Source: Klebsormidium nitens (lineage: Eukaryota > Streptophyta > Klebsormidiophyceae > Klebsormidiales > Klebsormidiaceae). From it: DNA of 64,000 bases. Of this stretch, positions 24,261 through 35,300 are shown piece after piece; position 1 is the stretch's first letter; every line of letters starts with the position of its first letter. A program made the position numbers and the translations under genes. A model generated the notes under the pieces. It did no database searches and was not told the DNA's origin. It worked only from the letters and a program-made list of their open reading frames with translations. The DNA lies in assembly GCA_000708835.1 (NCBI GenBank), contig DF237009.1, forward strand, positions 124,001 to 188,000, written 5' to 3'.

Positions 24261-27200
24261 TTACGATGGGCCCGAGCCCCGCACGTGTCCCGTCCGCTTT
24301 CTAAGTGCTCCGGACAGGAGAGCGTCTAGCCGTTCGGACGGAGCGTCCAGCTCCAGGCTCCCGATCAGTGCAAAACAGTCGGCGTCAAAGAGAACGTCCT
24401 CGAGCACGCGCGAGCAACGGGCGAAGTCCTGGGGGAGAATGTCGATAAGTTAGGGAGTGACGTCAGACGGGTGCGTGAGGTGCTTAATAGCGTGAATTGC
24501 CCTATAACCAGCCTCGGCGCCGAAGCGACCTTCCTTCAAAGCCTGTTCAATACCGGTCGTCTTCCGTGTTTCGTTTTCTAGCTGGATAGCTCGAGAATCA
24601 CTTGTGAGTACGAATCCCAAGCATAAGGCGGCAGGTGTGAGTAGAAAGAGAAGCTTGTCACGTGGTCTCGAGATGACCCAAGATGACCAGATTGGCGCGG
24701 CAGCTGAGAAGCGGAATGACGTCATCAAGTGTGCTTAGCTCAGAACATCAACAGGGGCATGTCAAGAGAGAGACGAAACCGCACAAAATGCCTTTCTGCG
24801 TCGCCTCTCACCTTTTCGGTCGTGATAACGAGGCAGCGAGAGTATTGGCGCGAATCCTGTAGCCCCCGGAGTAGCGTCAGAGTGGACATAAGGTCCTGCG
24901 AGCAGAAACAGCGGTGCAGATTCGGACTCCCACTCAAGCAAACCAAAGCGTCAGGGCGGCGACATTGACTTTTCTTCCTGCTGGAATTGTCAAAAGCGGC
25001 AGACCTCGGAAGCATACGATTCATCGACAGGCGTTCGGATTGCCTGCAAAACGTGGCGCTTCCGTGAAGCGGTAGCCATTTATTCAATTGCAAGACGGAC
25101 CGACCTTGCTTATCAACGAAGCTGTCCAAAGTCCGTCGTACTCGGAGGGCACTCCAGCCGTTTCTTTTCCCATTTTCTCCTCTAATTGTCTATTCCCCAT
25201 AGTGACAAACATGATTCCGCTCGATTGAGAGGTGGACAGGCACAACCTTTTCCGCTCACTTTAATCTAAGTGGGACCGTCCAAGCCGCGTCCGTCAACTC
25301 CACACGAGCCATGCGGAACTTACATCAGAAAGCAACCGGATCGAAGCAAAGGACAACAAAGAGAAGCGGACCCAACATTAAGCAGGTTGAAGGAGGTGGA
25401 GAAGAGCAATCCTATTAAGTTAAGCGGAGCAAGATGTTTACATTGAGTTCCCCACCTTTTCAAAAAAGACATGGTGGTCGCCGAAAGCCCGGCTCTCCAC
25501 GCGCTTCGCTCCTAACTGCAAAGCGTGGACGCGAATTCAATTCAGGCGACCAGGGAAAAGGCAACCGGATTGATGGGGAAAGGGAGGTTATGACGGCAAG
25601 TACACAGCCGTTCCGTAGCCCGGGTCGAGGCTAAGGAGTCAAAAGGGACCAGATGAAGGCAAAGTTGATCGGATGAGAATGAACCAAGCCAAGAGACCCG
25701 GGATAAAGCGACCGGTCTTGAACGCCTAACTCAAAGGTAAGCGAGATGAAACAGAAGGCAGCAAAAGAAAGTGAACAGTCGCAGCCTCCTTGTCAAAAAA
25801 CGATTTTGATTGGAAGGTCGCGTCTCGATGCCTCGACTTATCTTGTTGCACAATGCTCAGGCAATGCACATTTTGAGTACAACAAAAGCAACCCCGAAAG
25901 CGAAAGCAGACCGATTTCTTGCGCCGAAAGCCAAGAGAAGGACTGTGGGGACCGAAAGCATTCGCGGGCACCTTAGACTCGCACCCAAGATGTTGCGCGG
26001 CCAGTCTGCAATTCATGGATTTCCGTAATTTACGAAAATCGACGATATATCATACTCCCCGCCCTTGTGGGAGCTATCGAAAGACTCCGTCGGAAACAAC
26101 TTTTTGGGTGCGAGGTTAAGGGGCCCGAAATTGGCTCACCTTGTAAAGCAGGAGTTCGAGCGACCGAGGGCACCCAATCCCTGACAGGGCAACCACGGCG
26201 ACCCCGCTGACTGCATCCAGGCTTTCTTGTCGCCCTCGCTTCGGCCCGGAGATCCGTAGAAGGTGCTTGGGAGCAAAGTGGGCGGGAAAGACGGGAATGC
26301 TCGGACGTACGTGGCGGTGCAGATCGGACGTCAGACAGAGGCGCCGGTCTTCGGAAACCTGTGGACACGAACGGGATTATGAATGCTCCTTTGAGTATTG
26401 GATGCACTGCTTCGACGGTTCGACAAATGAGCACGAACTACGGATGGGAAGCGCGAAGCTCGCTGAAGCTCGGTGAAATTCAAAGAAGCAAAAATATGCA
26501 ACTGTTTTGCAAGAATTGTTGATGAAGACAGTAAGACGGGAAGCACGGCGAGGTGGAACAACAATAGAACCAGGGAGGAGCCTTAGCGTGATTTCTGACC
26601 AAGCGGTAAATGGCAGGAATCTCGGCGCAGGGAGGGAGGAGAGTCAGGACAGACGGACCAAAATCGCACGGAACGAAACCAGTAAAATGGACTCAAAGGG
26701 ACAGCAATGAATGAGGCTGACGAGAACCGCGTGATGAAAGTATCATAGTCTTCCAGCAAACGGAATGTACAGTCACCTAGATATAGGGTCAGTGAAGGGA
26801 AAAGAGACGATAAGGCATCCAACCTAAGTCGTACGGAGGTCTGCATGATACATAAAGATGCCCCCAGCTCTTGCGTTGCAGTTGGTTGCTTCTGGACTGT
26901 GTTTCGGGCAACGAGACGGCCATCGTCGAAGTAGGAAATGGAAGAGGGGTAAGAGAGTGGATTGCAAGGATAGATTCGAAACGTCCAAACTTACGAGGTC
27001 TGCATGGTAGAGCACGACAGCGTCAGCTCGCTGCAGCGCAGAGATGGGCTCTCGTAGTGGTCCTCAAAGATCGAATGAGGAATGTCAATCCAGACAGGAA
27101 AAAAGAAAGACAAGGAAGATGCGCAAGTAAAGGGGGCAAACAGAATCAAAAGCGTTGAGCTCCGCACAATGGAGGATGACGGGATCGGCTCGCTGCAGTA

Positions 27201-29765
27201 GAGCGCGAGCGAAGAAGAAGGCAAAGATATATAAACAGAAGGAAACAAATACGTGGAAGAAGAGGGGGCAAGGAAGAGAAAAAACACTTGTACTCACGAG
27301 GTCCGCATGATGGAGGATGACTGCATCGGCTCGCTGCAGCGCAGAGAGGGGCTCTCGCAATGGTCCGGAGGGGATGAGGTGGCCATTGCCGAAATAAGAG
27401 ACGGCGCTGACCATCACGATCTCGAGGTCGCGGTCGAGGGCGAGGTGCTGCGAAAATTTGGAAGACGCGGTCAAAACGGCTGAGAAATCTGAACGTTTTC
27501 AGTATTTGCAACACCACCTTTCACCGTCTACTTTCCGGGACTCGAGATCTGCGGGTTCAAGAGGCTCCTCGAGGAAATGGGGTAACGCATCAGTGGAACC
27601 TTTCACTGAAGCTGATGGATCGTCGTTGCATCAGGGGATCACAATAGAAAGGTACCGATTCCCTTGAAGTGTGTGGGCTCACCGCTTAGACAAAGGGAGA
27701 CGACATTGATCGAGACATAACGCTGTGACACTTTTGGGTCGCGGCTGAATTGAGCTATGAAAGGTATTGGGTACAGGCTTCGTCCTTCTTTACGGACGCC
27801 TAGGGATAGAAGGGGATGCCTCCTTCGTTTCAAACGTCCATGAGACGCAAACTTTCTCCCTTACTCTCGAACTCGACGTGCCTGGATTTGGTTTTCGAGA
27901 ATGGGACCCAGAGTACCTTCCCGCATCATCATCTAACCAACCTCGGTCAGCTTTTGGCTCACTGCAAGGTAAGTAACCCCCTGAAGATCACGGGCTCTTA
28001 CTGATCCGTTTCGGAAGAACCACTCTTCAGGCTCCACTCAATTCAGCGAACAGTAAACCCCGTGGATAGGGACGTGGATGAGGGGGGGGGTCAATAAGGT
28101 TGTTAGTGTTAGTACGGATGCGCGCTCAGCACATAGACTCTTTGGTTCGGAGTCGATTGGAACCCGTTAAACCCAAAAGCCTACTGCGCATTGAGCTTAC
28201 ATTCCACCAGTTTGAGGGATCATCCTTCTTCCGGACCCTCACCTGCATGCCATCGTCCACTATGACCACCCCCACGGGCCCGTTCACACCGCCCTCCCCG
28301 CCCTTGGTCCCAACCACCTCCCAGTCTAGTTCCTCCTTAGCGATTGCCAGGCTCATCGCCGCCCTCCGCACGCTTTCTGACGGTGCAGCCCCGTGCCTTG
28401 TGAAGATCGTCCGGGCAGCCTTTGACCGGTTCCGACCGGAGCCGATAACAGCGCTCGTGTCGCGCAGCCGCTGAGTCAGCATGGACGCCTCGTCGCTGTA
28501 GGGGCCTCCCTGTACGAGGGAGGAGGTCCAGAGGTTTTGGAAGCTTATCTTTTGAAAGTCGTGGTTTTTGCTTGATAACAGGTGGTTGACAGATGATCGA
28601 TAGGTGGTGATGAATCAAGATATCGAGCATGATACAAAGAATGGACCTGGCAGTTGGTGGGTATGGCTTGAAGTCTTCAAAAGCCAGGCTTACCTTGCTT
28701 TTCATGTTGTCAGAAACGAGGTTAGGTCGAAATTTTGTTTTGTTTGTTTTATTTGTCCGAGAACATGCGGATTGAGGTAAGTAGGAATCTGCAACCCTGG
28801 AGTTGTTGTCAGGGAGCATTTCAGAAAAAAAGCCTTGAAATCAGATCCTCGCTCCCTGGCCTGAAGTTGGATGTCTATTCCGTTTCGTTACATGTATGAG
28901 GGGACGCATGGATCATCAGGGAATCAGGCATAATGTCGAGCTTGGCAGTGTACAACCAGATTTCAATTGCTTTAACGGGTCATGTAGACATGTCTGAATA
29001 GATGTTGCAGGGACAGACCAGTTGTTGGCCACTTCAAAGTGCCCCTTCCTTGTTTGTTTGAACAAAAGCTTTTTCTAGACAATGCCCGCTTGCACCACTT
29101 AAAACAGCGCTGGAAGGATCACTCCAAGTACAACGGTTGCATGATGGATAGACTTCTTTTGACCAATTGAGGTGGACAATTGATCAACAGGTCAGGCTAT
29201 CAAATTGTGCCACAGTAGCCCCTTGCAAGCTACAGTTAGTTGAGTCCACATTTCCCCTGTTCTCCAGCCCTTTTATTGGATCAAACTAACCGGAACGTGC
29301 ATTAGAAGAAGTAAATCAGAGTATGCCAACGAGAACCAAGCTGGCACTCTTCAGGGCTTGACCAGATAGCAGAGCAACGAATTCCTGGCCAGCAGATTCT
29401 CAAGAACAACAAGGGAAGCAGTGAAGTATAGATTGCCAGGCAAACAGTCTTACCCTGACTAGGACCACTGGTCTCAGCCCCACGCTCAGCATGCGCCTGG
29501 CTATAAACTCCACCATTGGAGTTTTCCCGTTGCCCCCCCAGCTGATGTTCCCAACACTTATCACAGGAACAGGGAGAGACTCCCTTTTGCACACCCCCAC
29601 TTTGTAAAGCCACATTCTTAGCTGGTACACCCCCCCATAGAGGACGCTGCTAGCACGGAGGACAGGAAAGAGGGCGCCCTCTAGGGACCATCTGAAAGGG
29701 GGGTCTTCTTGCTGGGCGGACTCCCGCAAGAAGACGCTCAGGGAGTCACACCAGCTTTCCAGCAT
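24261..29765 (-). CDS. LpxK: LpxK, tetraacyldisaccharide 4'-kinase
   Basis: Phosphorylates the 4' position of a lipid A-type disaccharide precursor; plants keep this bacterial-type pathway in organelles. Seven exons on the minus strand: 29765-29454, 28509-28243, 27447-27298, 26358-26140, 25515-25456, 24895-24812, 24428-24261, all phase 0, giving 419 residues. Domains in order: an N-terminal membrane-associated helix ([17 protein letters not shown]); the P-loop block [41 protein letters not shown], the conserved DDGxQH; the family signature [20 protein letters not shown] and [40 protein letters not shown]; the short exon [20 protein letters not shown]; and [13 protein letters not shown]. All kinase motifs are present, so it should be active. 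Large introns (about 0.5-0.9 kb) separate the exons. Intron 3 contains three decayed copies of the end of exon 3. It is divergent from the DUF1761 gene. Confidence 0.96.
26829..27200 (-). repeat. Three diverged copies of the LpxK exon 3 end and donor
   Basis: Real exon 3 ends CTGCAGCGAGCCGATGCAG, then CATCATGCGGACCTC and GTGAGT. Copies on the minus strand lie at about 27200-27163 (CTGCAGCGAGCCGATCCCG, TGTGCGGAGCTC), 27062-26992 (CTGCAGCGAGCTGACGCTG, CATGCAGACCTC then GTAAGT), and 26880-26829 (CATGCAGACCTC then CGTACG). The middle copy keeps the frame [14 protein letters not shown] and a perfect donor. Confidence 0.85.
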
Positions 29766-30345
29766 TCTGTGTCTCGTCCTTTGCAGCTGGATTGAGATAA
29801 GTGATCCAAAAGATTGGGCAATTGAGGTTGTTGTGAGCTCAAAGGACGTCCTGACAATGAATGGGAAAATTTTGGATGAGATAAACCTCAGCTCTTTGTG
29901 AAATGGCCGTCACGAGAGGCTCCCATTCCCAGCAAAGTAGTCGCAACTCCGCCGCAGTCGCCAGCATTTTGTTAGCTGCTAGTCAACCCAATTGCGCTCT
30001 TCTCAGCCTCTCTGGCACTTTCTTATCAATGTCAGACCTGAGAATCAGAACTTGAAGAGCCCAGAAAGTTGGAGTTGCGCATGACTTGGACTGGCGGCTT
30101 GGCAGGGAGAATGAGGCGTCCTGCACGGCAGAGAAAGTGTTTGGAGTTGAGCTGGACATTGCTTGGTCAAACTACTTTCAGCCCAGTTTGTCGCCTTGGA
30201 TTTAATGACACCGAATACGATCCGATCCCATGCGCATTCCTTCCTTCTTTTAACAGTGTCATGATGCTGGCGTCGCATTCTGAGGGTTTTCTTCCCTCTT
30301 CGCTTCCTCTCGAGTGCTCAAACCAGCCAGTGCAATGCGGGCAGA
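29766..30345. promoter_or_regulatory. Divergent promoter region, LpxK / DUF1761
   Basis: 580 bases between opposite start codons, so the two genes probably share one bidirectional regulatory region. No specific motif is claimed. Confidence 0.55.
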
Positions 30346-31372
30346 ATGGCGCCGAAGAAGAGCCCCGCTTCCTCCTCCGGCATCAACCATGCCGCCATTC
30401 TCCTTCTCACCATCATTCACCAGCTTCTAGGCGGCCTCTGGTATGGCCAGCTCTTCAAAGACCCCTGGCTTCATGGGGTTGGCAAATCGCTGCAGGACGT
30501 CGAACCGAAAAAGCACCCCGCTCTGTTTCTCATTCCGTTGGTGGCAGGCCTTCTGCTGAATTACGTCCTGGCCGGCATCCTGGCCCTGGGGCCTGGGCCG
30601 AGCGTAAAGAGGGGGGTGGTGTGGGCTCTCATTCTGTGGGGGGGGGTCATCTTGCCAGACACGCTGACGCACCATGCTTTCATCGGGGCACCGCTGATGC
30701 TGACGGTGAGATGCTTGTCTGCGTGTTCAAAGTGAATCAACGAAACTGTAATCTATGTAGGTTTGTCGGAGGGGATAATGTGGTCTAACCAAGGGCTAAT
30801 GTTCGCTTGGGTTTCCGTCAAACTTGACATATCAGAGGTCTGTCCACAATTCCAAGCAGAGAATGTGATCAGGTGCCTGTAAGTTGTTTGCGTTCCGGGA
30901 GAAACAGAAGGTGTGTTGGTGGTAGGACTTTATCAGTCTGGCTTCTTGGACCAGGGCGTACTCTTCTGCATCTGAAGATAAGATGGTACCATTCTGGCAT
31001 CAGGCACTCTGGTTGTTTAATGGCAGCCCCCCTGTCGCAACCTCATGCATCATCATTTTACATAGAATGAGGGATGATGATTTGTGCACAAGACAACCAA
31101 TTCAGAAAGCCCTTTCAGCGCACTTGTTTAAAGTGGCTGATGAGACAAATGTGCTCAGCTTATACCCGGCATTTACACATTGAAGTGGCGTTTGTAAAGC
31201 ACCTGTGTAAGGTTAGAGTGACGGTGGAGAGTCCGACATTCAAATATGCTCCTTAAACATAGTTTTCATCACTAACTTGCAGGCCATTGACACCAGCAAG
31301 GAACTCGTGGGGCTTCTCATCTCCGGTGTGATCCTGGGGTCTTGGACGGCAAACAAGACGAAGGCCGCCTAG
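30346..31372 (+). CDS. DUF1761 family four-span membrane protein
   Basis: Two exons, 30346-30705 and 31283-31372, giving 149 residues; the junction is phase 0. After a basic Ser/Pro-rich leader (MAPKKSPASSSG) there are four hydrophobic segments: HAAILLLTIIHQLLGGLWYG, ALFLIPLVAGLLLNYVLAGI, VVWALILWGGVILPDTL and LVGLLISGVILGSWTANK. The motif GGLWYGQLFKDPWLHGVG is typical of DUF1761 proteins, where WYGPLF is followed by a conserved Trp. Function in this family is unknown; it is found in bacteria and in some algae and plants. Nothing looks truncated. The ATG was chosen because it directly precedes the conserved region and no upstream in-frame ATG fits. It is divergent from LpxK (580 bases between start codons) and convergent with DENR. 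A long alternative frame (30069-30788) overlaps exon 1 and is rejected. Confidence 0.88.
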
Positions 31373-32368
31373 CAGAACGTCGACGTCTACGAGTCGGTGT
31401 CGTCAAGTGGCGCTGTAAGGGAAGGAGGTTGTTGTTTTGATTGTTAGAAAGCCATTATTTGGAGCAAAGGACTGCCTGTGAAACTAAAGATCGCCGGCTT
31501 CCCACACGAGCGATGATTGGACTAGTAAAAGACAGGGAGGATGGATGTGGGCGCAGTCCAAGGTATGCACTGACACGAGCGAAGGAGAGCCACTAACGAA
31601 AGTCTGGGTTACCAGCTAGGTACTCCCATTGCAGCCTTTGTATAAACGGAGTGTACGTTTGCAGGCGGTAGAAAAGAAGGGCTGTTGGGAAGCGTAAATG
31701 GTACATGTAAATAAGTGCAGCTTAATGACTCAAAGAGCACATGGTCTTCCGTGTAGACATGGCAGCTTTCTGCCCAAGCTTTTCATGCTGGCATCACTTG
31801 AGCATGGCCGTATGATGTGCATCGTACAATGCAGGCATGCAAAACTCTAATTTTACGTACTAGGCATTATACTATACGTAAGCCCGTAAGTCGGTATACT
31901 CAGGTGTGTAAGTTAAGTTCATACCTTGCGTCCTTCCGGTCGTTGTATTAGTATGCGGACACATCAGTATACAGCATGCAGTGGATTTATGACCGGGCAT
32001 ACCTAGGCGATCATGCATTGGCATCAGTAACGACACAAATGCTCCGACTGTTCATCGAACAAGCTTGCCTATGTTGCAAGAGGTAAGGGACATCTGATGG
32101 AGCTTCACTGATCGATCCAATTGTACGCGACACATCGTCTGGCAGAATCCAGAGACATCATTTATTGGAATTGATAAACGGGCAGTGATTCAAAAGTTGC
32201 CATACACCGCCTTGGCCTCCACTTCAAGCGTGCCGGGGCTTCCTACACCCCATTCAGCCATTTTAGATGGGCTAATTTGCACCGTCGGAACAGAGCGAGG
32301 TTACGCCTTTGCACACACAAACTCATCAGGGCTGATCAGACTCGCGACACATCCGTATGTAAACCACA
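31373..32368. other. Intergenic, convergent 3' ends of DUF1761 and DENR
   Basis: Nothing recognisable as a gene. Confidence 0.6.
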
Positions 32369-35300
32369 TCACGCATCCGCATATGGCACCTTTCGCTTGC
32401 CGTCTTCCATGACGTATATAGCCGACTCCGGAATCTGCACAGCCACGTCAACCATTTAGTCGTATCACAGGCACAAAGAAGATCGTTTCAAGGTAACCTG
32501 CCTTTTGGTCCAAGCCAAGCCACAGGCATTGACCAAAAGGCAACGCGACTTTTACCAACGGAGACGAGTCGGGCAGCTTTAGAAACGAAGAGCATGAGTT
32601 GCGGGGCCGCTTCCTTTTGGATCAATGCTGTTCTGAATTCAAGTTCTGCGTGCAGTAATTGCAAGGAGCAACCAACGGGTCGAAGACTGGATCAAACAGG
32701 TTTCACTTTCGAAAGTAAGATCCAGATCGTCCGACTCCAGTCTCCAAGCAATGTCGGCGTAAACCTCTGTTGGACGGAGGTTCAAAGGCAGACGCAAAAG
32801 ATAGAGAAACAAAGAGAGACCCTGCAGATCGGACACTGCCCGGTCATCCGAAATTCCGGAAGCTGTTACGAAACAAGGCGCGGAGTTCCCCCCGCTCCAC
32901 TGGCTCGACAGCAGTGAAGCTGGGGTTGTCGTTGCACAAATATGGTGCTTTTAACTCCAAACAGACGCGCATACTGCAGGTCTGGTCAAACCTGGCCGCC
33001 TGACCCGGATCCGGATTGAGCCAGTCGCAGATTTTTTCTCGAGCCGCAGAACTTGGGCCGTTCGATGAGAGGCATGCGGGTAATCGCAGGGTCCGAATTC
33101 TGCGCATTGGGCATAGTTCTGCGTCCGGCTCAATCAGGACTCTGGCCAGGCGGCCAGGTGTCACCATATGTGTGGTAAAGGAAGATGAAATTCCAAGGGC
33201 TGACAAAGCGACCGTACCTCCTTCCATGTCTCCGTGATGAACTCGCAGATGTCGTACAAAAAGTCGCCCTGGACGTCGATCTGCTCCTTCTCCGTGGGGC
33301 CCTGTCGCCACAGCCGGAGCAGTCCATTAGTGGGAGTTTGGCGCCAATCGCCGTCCTCACAAGGCCTTTTAGAATCCAGTGGTGCAAGGTTAAGGGTCCC
33401 GAGTTGCGATTTTCGAACGGGCTGTTTAGAGAGGTTCAGAGAAATGCACGGTGCTCATGCGGTCACGTTGCGAGCAAACAAGGGAGACGGAACAAAGAAG
33501 GCTCGTTTCGAATCCGACCGCGCAAGAAGCGGTGGTTAAAGGAGCTGTCGGAACAAATGAAAGGTCCAGACTCGCTCTTTCTCAAAGCGCCAGCCACGTT
33601 GTTCAAGCGATCGTGCTCAATAAAGTAGCGAGGCAATCCAAAGAAAGTGAGCAACCAGTTCAAGGACGACGAAAACTTGGGGACCATCTTAGGGGAGGGC
33701 TCAGATGTCTGTTGCTCAAACCCGTTTTGTTCCAAGTGTTTCTACTTAATCTGCAATAGTAACAAAGTGACCGGCCTGATACTCGCTAAGAAACCGTGGA
33801 TGGGACTCGCGGGGACTGGATAAAGACCACACAAGAAAAAATCAAGGGATGGCAAAAGTGTTTTTCCCGTTCATCCGCAGAACGACTCTTGATTTTATTC
33901 TCTAAGCTTTGATGACTTTGTTAATTCTTGTTGGGGATAACTTCGAGAGACTTCCGTCTCCCAACCCGTATGAGTAGCAGCAGTCCCCCTAACAAAGCTG
34001 GGGGCGGTAGACGATGGGACGGGCGCCCTTTACAGCGTAGCACGAGTGGAGAAAAGGCAAGTACGGATCGCGGAGCTGACCTTGACGACTGACGACCCGC
34101 TGGCAAACTTTTTGCCGAACTTCTTGGACGCGTCCCCTAGTTTCACGCCTGCGCAGACACAAGCTCTGCTGAGTGTGTGGAGTGGAGAGGGCATGCAGCA
34201 GTGCTCCCGTGCAAACGCGGGGTCCTGGCACTTGTCTCGATTTCATGTTGACTAAGGGCCATGTTGACTAAAGAAAGCGCCCGGGGGACGGGTAGGGTTG
34301 GTACGGGGGTTAGGGTGGATACGGGTGCGGAGCGGGTGTCATTCATCGGTTTAGGTTTTTAGTTTTGTTCGTGCCCCCGAGCACTATCCTTAGTCAACAT
34401 GCGCTTAGTCAACATGAAATCGAGAAGTATTGTGTGGAGTGGGGTCGTTAGAGGGCATGCAGCAAAACTCTCGTGCAAACGAGGGTTCCTAGCCGATGCC
34501 GCTGTTGCAACAGACAATAAGTATCGGCTTCTTATGATCCTCACTGCATGAAACCTCCACCAGCCCCTTTACACTGTGGTTTCGAAACCGACAGTTACAT
34601 GAATCGCGACGAAGCCTCTCAGCGGAGGATACGCTGGTTGCTGGCATCCCGCAGTCACTCGTTTATAGTGAAGCAAGAAAGGATGCCTTTCTTATACACA
34701 AATGGAGAGAAAGTAGCTTGTTAGCAGAGGCAGGGAAAGCAACGGATCCTGGATTGCAGCCTGATTGCGACCCATTTCTGTTCGGAGCCGGATCTTTTGA
34801 AGAGTTGGAGGACGCTGCAGCCCAGACGCGAGGAACGACACTGTCGTCTCTTGCACACTTCGCGTAGGGGTATGGAAACCTAGGAAGCCCGCTCACCGAA
34901 CAACTCCATGCCCTTTACTGTCGTGATCGCCTTCCGCTTATTTCGAGTCGCCTTCTCCACAAGGATCTCCTGCTTCTCCTGCAAGCGAGCAAGGCGAACA
35001 GGTCAACTTTCAAAACAGTCTCATATCAAGGATGCAAAACGCAGTCTTCAGCTTCAGGGTATCCAGTAGACTTTCTTAGGCTCCCCTTGGAAATGTCCCT
35101 CAAAGATCAGGACAGTCAACCCGAGAAGAAACAAACGTCAAGAGCCCACTTCACGTGATGGGATCTGACATTACGGCACAGGTCACACGTGACAGTTTGA
35201 GAGTGTCAACCAAACGGGACCCATTATAGTCTGCAAATATAAATGGATCACGCATCCCTCTAGCTTTTGATTCTAGCCTTGTACGCTTTCGCGTCGGCCA

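Noticed and set aside
30069-30788. 239-residue open frame on the plus strand
   Set aside because: It overlaps exon 1 of the DUF1761 gene in another frame; the DUF1761 frame has clear membrane spans and family motifs.
34290-34330. TTAGGG-like words as a telomeric remnant
   Set aside because: Only single, irregular GGTTAGGG words occur, and they belong to the interior of the TIR element.
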